Both the position numbers and the translations under genes were made by a program. Positions 7,157-11,302 of a DNA stretch of 11,302 nucleotides are shown here, piece after piece; positions within the stretch are counted from its first letter, which is position 1; the number at the start of each line of letters is the position of its first letter. The notes beneath the pieces were generated by a model. The model was not told the DNA's origin. It was given only the letters and a program-made list of their open reading frames with translations, and searched no databases. Source of the DNA: CAYLGT01 sp964383465 (GTDB lineage Bacteria > Patescibacteriota > Saccharimonadia > Saccharimonadales > Saccharimonadaceae); assembly GCA_964383465.1 (NCBI GenBank), contig CAYLGT010000022.1, positions 1 through 11,302 on the forward strand, read 5' to 3'.

Positions 7157-7190
7157 ATTTTAACACAAAAAAACGACTATGTCGAATAGT
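7157..7190 (-). promoter_or_regulatory. Strong promoter with overlapping dyad, 145-aa orphan
   Basis: On the minus strand, -35 TCGACA (7180-7185) and -10 TAAAAT (7157-7162) are 17 bp apart, each 5 of 6 to consensus, and the -10 is preceded by TGT (extended). The dyad ACTAT-N5-ATAGT (7176-7190) overlaps the -35, an arrangement expected of a repressor operator. This is the best promoter in the window. Confidence 0.65.
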
Positions 7191-7246
7191 GATCTGTGTT
7201 TACAAATAAGCGATTGTCTAAATGATTAGGCTAGGAGCTGAAATGA

Positions 7247-7433
7247 CTAATGTTTCTTCACCACCAACTCGTCAAAACCGGTTTCTTTGTCGAATTCGCG
7301 GGAGTAGGTGGCGTTATCTTCGATGCCTAGGACGATTTCAGCGGTCGGGTGAACTATAGTGTTCGGCGACTTTAGACTCGATCGACTTTTTCAAATCCGC
7401 ACCTGGTTTTAGTCGAAATGTAAGGGTGTTCAT
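7247..7433 (-). pseudogene. PPC/DUF296 domain gene with internal deletion and frameshift
   Basis: ATG at 7433 opens a frame giving MNTLTFRLKPGADLKKSIES followed by KVAEH, the typical N-terminus of a PPC (DUF296) protein. The frame then runs into a TGA at 7338-7340. One frame over, from about 7362 to the TAG at 7247, the sequence gives TIVHPTAEIVLGIEDNATYS followed by REFDKETGFDELVVKKH, the typical C-terminus. Intact members are about 135-145 residues. Here some 75-80 central residues are missing and the two ends are joined out of frame near 7355-7365. The retained ends are well preserved, so the event looks recent. The promoter box survives. The gene sits between the two GC-rich orphan units. 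Confidence 0.85.
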
Positions 7434-7439
7434 GTGTTT

Positions 7440-7448
7440 ATGATACCA
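7440..7448 (-). promoter_or_regulatory. Extended -10 at the start of the PPC pseudogene
   Basis: The minus strand reads TGG-TATCAT, then six bases (AAACAC), then the ATG. No Shine-Dalgarno is present, so a leaderless transcript is implied. The block is nearly identical to that at the DUF1801 gene (8775-8783). Confidence 0.45.
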
Positions 7449-7453
7449 AAGAG

Positions 7454-7481
7454 AACTGCCCCGACCGAAGTCGGGGCAGTT
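7454..7481 (-). terminator. Intrinsic terminator of the 212-aa orphan
   Basis: A perfect 12-bp stem (7454-7465 with 7470-7481) closes a 4-nt loop. Read on the minus strand the loop is C(TTCG)G, the extra-stable UUCG tetraloop, followed by TCTCTTTGG. It begins 19 bp after the TGA at 7501. Its core CCCCGAC/GTCGGGG also occurs in the terminator at 6608-6648. Confidence 0.85.
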
Positions 7482-7500
7482 GCTTGACGTGCTATCGGGC

Positions 7501-8139
7501 TCAGATGACGAAGGGCGTCTTGTACACCTCGTAGGTGAACTCGGGTACGGGGCCTACGTGCGGGAAGTAGTTCTCGGCCGGACGCTCTTCCAGGATCTTC
7601 GCGATGACGTTCTGGATGTGCGCTTCCATGCTCTCGGCCGTAGTGTTCCTGGCGTCGAACCTGACGCCCAGACTACGCTGGCTCACGAACGGATTACGAG
7701 CGCCATCGCCGATGGCGAGATCAGCGATCAGCTTCCGGTGGATCTTCTTGGTCTTCTTAGGGGACTTGTCGACGAACAGGTCGGTGCTGAAGTCCACCCG
7801 GGCCACCCACCAGCATGCAGTCGTCGAGACCGGAACGGGTCGCGGCGTCGCGGTGGGAGTCTTGTCTCCCCTCATCGGGAAGAAGCCGCTCTTTGCCGCC
7901 CAGGCGATCGCCGCTTCGACGTCTGCGATGACCTGCTCACGGGTCGTCACATGGTCGAGGTACTTGACCTCCATGTGGTAGCGGTCGATGTGGCATCCAC
8001 ACACGCCGTCGGTCTGCATGACCTGGCCGCGCAGCGGCAGGATTTTCACGGTGAAGTCATTTCCGACCAGAGCACCCGTGGCCTCAGGCAGCGCGACGAG
8101 CGCCGTGTTGAAGTCGAGCGTGATCTTCCTCTCGGACAT
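7501..8139 (-). CDS. GC-rich orphan with two similar halves, 212 aa
   Basis: The product is not recognised. The second in-frame ATG (8139) is preferred because AAGGA sits 6 nt upstream; the ATG at 8172 would add 11 residues with no well-spaced ribosome site. The 212 residues appear to contain an internal duplication. The half at about 5-88 (ITLDFNTAL ... MEVKYLDHVTTREQ, a helix, then FFP) resembles the half at about 112-183 (ARVDFSTDL ... LGVRFDARNTTAES, a helix, then YFP). Each half suggests strand-strand-helix folds. CGCH (47-50) plus H55 could bind a metal, but only in the first half. It has no signal or membrane segment. Third positions are overwhelmingly G or C, far from the neighbours. 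It forms a self-contained unit with its own leader and a strong terminator. Confidence 0.75.
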   Translation of the reverse strand: MSERKITLDFNTALVALPEATGALVGNDFTVKILPLRGQVMQTDGVCGCHIDRYHMEVKYLDHVTTREQVIADVEAAIAWAAKSGFFPMRGDKTPTATPRPVPVSTTACWWVARVDFSTDLFVDKSPKKTKKIHRKLIADLAIGDGARNPFVSQRSLGVRFDARNTTAESMEAHIQNVIAKILEERPAENYFPHVGPVPEFTYEVYKTPFVI

Positions 8140-8162
8140 AGCCGATCCTTTCGCTCCCACCC

Positions 8163-8177
8163 GAGTCACCATGACTC
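8163..8177 (-). promoter_or_regulatory. Palindrome in the leader of the 212-aa orphan
   Basis: GAGTCA (8163-8168) and TGACTC (8172-8177) form a perfect 6-bp inverted repeat with a 3-base centre. It covers the upstream alternative ATG at 8172 and lies 24 bp before the preferred start. It may be an operator or a leader hairpin. Confidence 0.3.
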
Positions 8178-8243
8178 CAGCATGTTATATGCTCCTACGT
8201 ACGCTTCTGATAAGCACTACGTAAAGATGAGATGTCGGCACAC

Positions 8244-8252
8244 ATACTACCA
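8244..8252 (-). promoter_or_regulatory. Possible extended -10, 212-aa orphan
   Basis: The minus strand reads TGG-TAGTAT, about 105 nt upstream of the preferred start, leaving a leader of nearly 100 nt. A perfect TTGACA at 8280-8285 is about 30 bp away, too far to act as its -35. The region 8140-8378 holds no convincing gene. Confidence 0.3.
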
Positions 8253-8378
8253 TGCGACCACAACTCACCTCTACGTGTATGTCAAACAACTATCATAAAA
8301 TGATTAACAGTATATATAGCATAATTAGCGTTTTATGTCAAAACATGGAAAAGGGAGGCAAGTAGGTGAAGAAATTTG

Positions 8379-8768
8379 CTATGAAATTGCCAGCCAGTTT
8401 TTGACGATTTTCTTGAGCACTGCGGACTTGGCATGTACATCCTCGTCCTTTGCAAAGGTGATCGTTCCCCGTATGTCCGAATTCCACTCTATGAGTCCCG
8501 ACTCGTCGTTCATCACTGGCGTAGCTCCTTTGGCTTCTTTTCGCCGCGCACCCATATGCAGGACGACTTTTACCAAATCCTGCTTGTTCATGAGGTTAAA
8601 CGTGATCCTGTCTTCACCATCCAGCACGTAGCTCGGAGCATTCCACTTTAGGTGCTCGGTGAGCCTCGGCTCAGTTTGGAGGACGATTTCTCTAAACGCG
8701 TTTACTTGACGTCGCTTTTTGTCATCGAGATCACCAAAAAATTCTTCGAGAGTTTTGTATTTCTTCAT
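8379..8768 (-). CDS. DUF1801 (YdhG-like) domain protein
   Basis: This 129-residue soluble protein matches DUF1801. An N-terminal helical part has LEEFFGDLDDKKRRQVNAF, then the family's conserved EHLKWNAPSYVL (about 38-49), then a beta-rich part with ITFNLMNKQDLVKVVLHMG. The C-terminal helix is KSAVLKKIVKNWL. The family has a frataxin-like alpha/beta fold and is related to proteins such as B. subtilis YdhG; its function is not established, though some members have been linked to iron. No Shine-Dalgarno precedes the ATG; instead an extended -10 ends 6 nt before it, so the mRNA is probably leaderless. The OLD gene stop lies about 180 bp upstream, with no obvious terminator between. Confidence 0.88.
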   Translation of the reverse strand: MKKYKTLEEFFGDLDDKKRRQVNAFREIVLQTEPRLTEHLKWNAPSYVLDGEDRITFNLMNKQDLVKVVLHMGARRKEAKGATPVMNDESGLIEWNSDIRGTITFAKDEDVHAKSAVLKKIVKNWLAIS

Positions 8769-8774
8769 ATGGTT

Positions 8775-8783
8775 ATGATACCA
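8775..8783 (-). promoter_or_regulatory. Extended -10 at the DUF1801 start, leaderless
   Basis: The minus strand reads TGG-TATCAT, then AACCAT, then the ATG. With initiation about 7 nt downstream of the -10, transcription begins at or next to the start codon. The upstream -35 is not recognisable. Confidence 0.5.
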
Positions 8784-8923
8784 AGTAGTTGCGAGAAAAA
8801 CTCGGGTTGGGAAAAATGGTGCGATACCTAGAGTTATTTTTACACGAAATCAGGAATGAGATAGCTAAATGGAGAATAATCTTGGCTGTTCCCTATCAAG
8901 AGTTCTTATTTTACAAGTAAGGG

Positions 8924-8942
8924 CTGGGATTTACACTAGAAG
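8924..8942 (+). repeat. Direct repeat, left copy, flanking the OLD gene
   Basis: The sequence CTGGGATTTACACTAGAAG matches 16 of 19 bases of the copy at 11008-11026 in the same orientation. It ends 5 bp from the OLD stop codon. Such a pair may be the ends of an inserted cassette. Confidence 0.45.
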
Positions 8943-8947
8943 CTGAC

Positions 8948-10918
8948 TTAACTATCGGTTAACGTGCCGTTTAGGAGATTAAATAGCTTTTCAAAGCTTG
9001 TTACCGACTTTGGCTTAATAGATCCGAAGAATTCAATCCTGTGCTCTGTTAGGGCGTGGGCAGGGAGCGCGTGGTCAAATTCGCCGACCAAATCCTCAAG
9101 TCGCTTAATTATAGGTTCGCCTGTTGCTGCAAGCTCAGACTTCTTTACAGATGCACTAAACGCCCAGTTATACAGCTTCAGATAGTCATCAACTTCAAAC
9201 AGATCTTCTATATCAGCCGTGCTAGGGAGGCTGGAATCAACTGAGGAACAAGCAATGATTGCTGACTCAGGGACATCATTATGCTTTGCCGCTGCCTTAA
9301 CCCTGTTTATCCTGCTTCCAGCACCTGGGCCATCAATTAGCGCGGAGACCTTTAGTCTACGACCCATAAGTGCTACGAAAGCAGGTATATTGTCAGCACC
9401 ACCTACTGGCACCACTGCAAAGTGCGGGTCTAGGCCTATCTTGCCGATCGCTATGAAGTGCTCCGTCATTCGCTGCAAGTAGACAAAATCGCTACTACCC
9501 TCAACCACAAGATGATGGCCTGAGCCTATGAATAGATGCTGACTTATGGAATAGCCTAGAGCGGACTCTAAAGGGAGTATTGTTGCCTTATCTGCCGATA
9601 AATCAGCTAGCGTAACCTCTACACCTTGATCGGGATCCTGACGAGTAGCACGGTCGTGAACGGCACGAATCTTTTCATACTTAGTTGGATCAACCATATG
9701 TTGGGAATGCGTTGTGTAGATGGTTTGTTTTGATGCACCGAGTTCTGAAAAAATAAATCTTATGAAATCCCTTTGAGCATCACCGTGTAGGCTTGTTCCG
9801 GGCTCATCAAGCAGTACTACTATTGATTCATCTGAATCCTGATATTCACTAAATGCTGCGAAGAATGAGAAGAACCACTGAAATCCAGCTGAGCGAGTTG
9901 AAAAATTAGTCTCTACGTTGCCGTGCCGTCCGTCCCTAAGTTCCACCTTAAGAACCCTATGCGTTACTTCATTTCCGGATGGCTCTACCTCGTGTACCAC
10001 ATTGTCGGTATCAAAAACGACTTCAAGGTCTTCATTCTGCTTCCAATATTCAAAAGCTCTGTTACTAAGGTCAACGCTAGCAGCTTGCAGTTCAGCTTTT
10101 CGGCTATCGTAGTTGGTGTCCATAAAGTCTTCAGGCGTTTCACCAGCGTGGGCGAGTAAAGCAACGACTGTACGATCTTGGTCAGTAAGTGCGCTTCCGC
10201 CTGATATCTTTTCAGCCAGCACGGTGAGATCCGATTCCCCCGGCAACTCGTTATAAGATGAGAAGTAGAAAAAGCGAGGCATCATATCGGCAATCGCATT
10301 TCTTTTTTCTTGGTCATCATTAACAGTCGCTGCGATATCGTAGTCCGTTACTGAGCTTGCAAAAGTGGTCAACGCCTTAGCCCTTACCGCATCACCGCTC
10401 GCTTTTAGCTCTTTTGCCAGCTCTTTCGCTTTCTCTCGCACTTCCTCAAATGTAGTGCAGCCATCAAGCTTCTGACTGTCTGCGCTATTCAAGCTAGATG
10501 CTGCAACGGCAGCAGTAATAGACTCATCAAAGTCGCAAGTCAACCACACCTGTAGCTTATTTTCGTAGGTTTTAGCAGCGTGAACCAAAGTGCTTGCGAC
10601 CGGTTTAACTCCCAAGATTCCTTCTATTTTTTCACTATCCCCAGGCGTTAACTTGAAGGTTGCCTCTATTGGTATCGTCTTAACTATATTGGTATCGGTA
10701 CGACGATCACGCGCGAGTCGCCAACGAGGGTATTCAGTCGTTAGGTCAAACTTAGCACCTTTGTCGTTAGCAGGGTGAAGCCGGTGCAGTGCTTTAAGAA
10801 TGGTGGTTTTTCCTGCTTCGTTCTTACCCACTAGCGCAGTTACATCTTCCTCAACGTCTATCACCTGAGGCTGAACGAAGTTTCTGTATTTCTGAACCGT
10901 GACTGTCTTAAGTAACAC
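8948..10918 (-). CDS. OLD-type ATPase-TOPRIM nuclease (probable defence protein)
   Basis: This 656-residue protein combines an ABC/SMC-like ATPase with a C-terminal TOPRIM domain, the layout of OLD-family nucleases. Walker A GKNEAGKT is at 31-38, the signature-like STRSAGF at 340-346, Walker B IVVLLDEP at 366-373 (D371, E372), and the His switch TTHSQH at 402-407. The TOPRIM part has LVVEGSSDFVYL (E473), ALIDGPGAG (D529) and DIEDLFEVDDYL (569-580). The usual D-x-D of the TOPRIM is here D-G-P, so the second acidic residue is missing. GTG 10918 is chosen because AGGAAGGG (10926-10933) sits 7 nt upstream; a GTG at 10942 would add eight residues but lacks such a site and overlaps the promoter. 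No helicase or other partner is within the window, so a class 1 stand-alone OLD is likeliest. It is flanked by direct repeats. Confidence 0.9.
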   Translation of the reverse strand: MLLKTVTVQKYRNFVQPQVIDVEEDVTALVGKNEAGKTTILKALHRLHPANDKGAKFDLTTEYPRWRLARDRRTDTNIVKTIPIEATFKLTPGDSEKIEGILGVKPVASTLVHAAKTYENKLQVWLTCDFDESITAAVAASSLNSADSQKLDGCTTFEEVREKAKELAKELKASGDAVRAKALTTFASSVTDYDIAATVNDDQEKRNAIADMMPRFFYFSSYNELPGESDLTVLAEKISGGSALTDQDRTVVALLAHAGETPEDFMDTNYDSRKAELQAASVDLSNRAFEYWKQNEDLEVVFDTDNVVHEVEPSGNEVTHRVLKVELRDGRHGNVETNFSTRSAGFQWFFSFFAAFSEYQDSDESIVVLLDEPGTSLHGDAQRDFIRFIFSELGASKQTIYTTHSQHMVDPTKYEKIRAVHDRATRQDPDQGVEVTLADLSADKATILPLESALGYSISQHLFIGSGHHLVVEGSSDFVYLQRMTEHFIAIGKIGLDPHFAVVPVGGADNIPAFVALMGRRLKVSALIDGPGAGSRINRVKAAAKHNDVPESAIIACSSVDSSLPSTADIEDLFEVDDYLKLYNWAFSASVKKSELAATGEPIIKRLEDLVGEFDHALPAHALTEHRIEFFGSIKPKSVTSFEKLFNLLNGTLTDS

Positions 10919-10942
10919 TTTGATACCCTTCCTGTTTAACAC

Positions 10943-10951
10943 ATAATATCA
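10943..10951 (-). promoter_or_regulatory. Extended -10 of the OLD gene
   Basis: The minus strand reads TGA-TATTAT. Initiation near 10936 gives a leader of about 18 nt that holds the Shine-Dalgarno at 10926-10933. No good -35 is visible. Another -10-like TATACT lies at 10980-10985. Confidence 0.5.
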
Positions 10952-11007
10952 GCCATACCATATTTATACGAGCATAAGAAGTATAGAAAATTGACTCTAA
11001 GCAACTA

Positions 11008-11026
11008 CTGGGATTTGCACCAGACG
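11008..11026 (+). repeat. Direct repeat, right copy, flanking the OLD gene
   Basis: CTGGGATTTGCACCAGACG, 16 of 19 identical to 8924-8942, lies about 90 bp upstream of the OLD start. Read on the minus strand it superficially resembles a tRNA T-arm (GGTGCAAATCC) but lacks the invariant TTC, and no tRNA folds around it. Confidence 0.45.
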
Positions 11027-11080
11027 AGCCTTTAGTTACCCTTGGGAAACAGTGCCTAACCCTAAACAGATCGGGCAACA

Positions 11081-11190
11081 AAGAGTTTTATGATTTTCTT
11101 GAAGTAGTCAGGAGACTTTAAACTCTTGACCCAGCCAGGGAGGCTAGATCAAGGGTACTCCTGGCTATTGTTTTCTGGTCGGCCAGGAGT
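11081..11190 (+). other. Cluster of nested and adjoining inverted repeats, possible structured RNA
   Basis: In a 384-bp stretch without any gene (10919-11302), several stems adjoin. AAGAGTTT (11081-11088) pairs with 11120-11127. ACTCTTGA (11122-11129) pairs with 11149-11156 (one G-T) around an inner AGCC/GGCT. ACTCCTGGC (11157-11165) pairs perfectly with 11182-11190. In addition AGCCAGG at 11133-11139 could pair with CCTGGCT at 11160-11166, competing with the last stem. The first and second stems share bases, so the pairings exclude one another. This is compatible with a switching leader or a non-coding RNA; the strand and function are unknown. Confidence 0.4.
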
Positions 11191-11209
11191 TAAGGAAATT
11201 TCAGACCAT

Positions 11210-11258
11210 ACCAACGTAAAAACCACCGCGAAGGGTGGTTCTAACGTTGGTGGATTTT
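11210..11258. terminator. Two-tier hairpin terminator
   Basis: The outer arms ACCAACGT (11210-11217) and ACGTTGGT (11244-11251) pair over 8 bp. The inner arms AACCACC (11221-11227) and GGTGGTT (11234-11240) pair over 7 bp around a 6-nt loop. The plus strand continues GGATTTTTAC, a usable U-tract. On the minus strand the inner hairpin is directly followed by TTTAC. It could end the structured plus-strand RNA or a minus-strand gene beyond the window. Confidence 0.65.
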
Positions 11259-11302
11259 TACAACCAAGTCCAAACCTATTTTGAGCGGAATTGCTAACCA
11301 AG

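Noticed and set aside
8168..8257. 22-codon leader peptide frame starting at the minus-strand ATG near 8255
   Set aside because: The purine stretch GAGGTG is about 12 nt away, the composition is not distinctive, and nothing suggests attenuation.
8280..8285. Perfect TTGACA (minus strand) as -35 of the 212-residue orphan
   Set aside because: No -10-like hexamer lies 15-19 bp downstream; the nearest good box is about 30 bp away.
8335..8631. Plus-strand frame of 98 residues over the DUF1801 gene
   Set aside because: It is antisense to a clearly recognised family, has Ser/Arg-rich low-complexity composition typical of a shadow frame, and an in-frame match to nothing known.
8948..10918. Gabija (GajA) or another two-gene defence system
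   Set aside because: No UvrD-like helicase or other partner gene adjoins on either side; 360 bp upstream and 180 bp downstream are non-coding. A partner beyond 11302 cannot be excluded.
11004..11080. tRNA on the minus strand, because of a GGTGCAAATCC segment
   Set aside because: The T-loop lacks TTC, and no anticodon arm or acceptor stem can be formed at the expected distances.
11221..11250. T-box riboswitch, because the plus strand contains AAGGGTGG near ACCGCG
   Set aside because: The conserved order AGGGTGGnACCGCG is not present; the ACCGCG precedes the AGGGTGG and both belong to one simple hairpin with a U-tract.

Overview
The window is bacterial, compact and of moderate GC, and uses the standard code (TGA is a genuine stop, for example at 7501-7503). 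One tRNA and thirteen protein-gene loci are supported: twelve intact genes and one broken gene. All but one lie on the minus strand. Frequent GTG/TTG starts, genes without a Shine-Dalgarno but with a promoter box at the start codon, many small accessory families, and two GC-rich orphan genes would fit a Patescibacteria/Saccharibacteria-like genome. That assignment is an inference of low confidence, because no ribosomal or other marker protein is present.

Layout. 1-53 is the 5' part of tRNA-Phe(GAA), with its own promoter. 117-1427 is a secreted FG-GAP/VCBS beta-propeller protein. 1564-2178 is a GyrI-like ligand-binding protein. 2274-2435 is a 53-residue Trp-rich membrane protein with a clear terminator. 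2608-4383 is an L-lactate permease, apparently on a leaderless mRNA. 4459-5824 is a three-gene operon: DUF4287, then YdeI/OmdA-type (DUF1905), then DUF4386 membrane protein. 5983-6588 is the only plus-strand gene, a membrane-anchored DUF3558-like protein. It shares a bidirectional terminator with the convergent GC-rich orphan at 6655-7092. 7247-7433 is the remnant of a PPC/DUF296 gene that has lost its middle. 7501-8139 is a second GC-rich orphan, ending at a UUCG-loop terminator. 8379-8768 is a DUF1801 protein. 8948-10918 is a 656-residue OLD-type ATPase-TOPRIM nuclease, a probable stand-alone defence gene, bracketed by imperfect 19-bp direct repeats. 10952-11302 is non-coding and rich in nested inverted repeats, ending in a terminator-like hairpin.

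How the parts fit. Apart from the 4459-5824 operon the genes look like independent single-gene units, most with an extended -10 box (TGn followed by a TAnnAT-like hexamer). The content is accessory: transport, small-molecule binding, surface proteins, small DUF families and one defence-type nuclease. No metabolic pathway is assembled. The best leads are the internally deleted PPC gene, the repeat-flanked OLD gene with its altered TOPRIM motif, the two GC-rich orphan units with matching CCCCGAC/GTCGGGG hairpins, the unreported Trp-rich miniprotein, and the promoter-at-start-codon arrangement.
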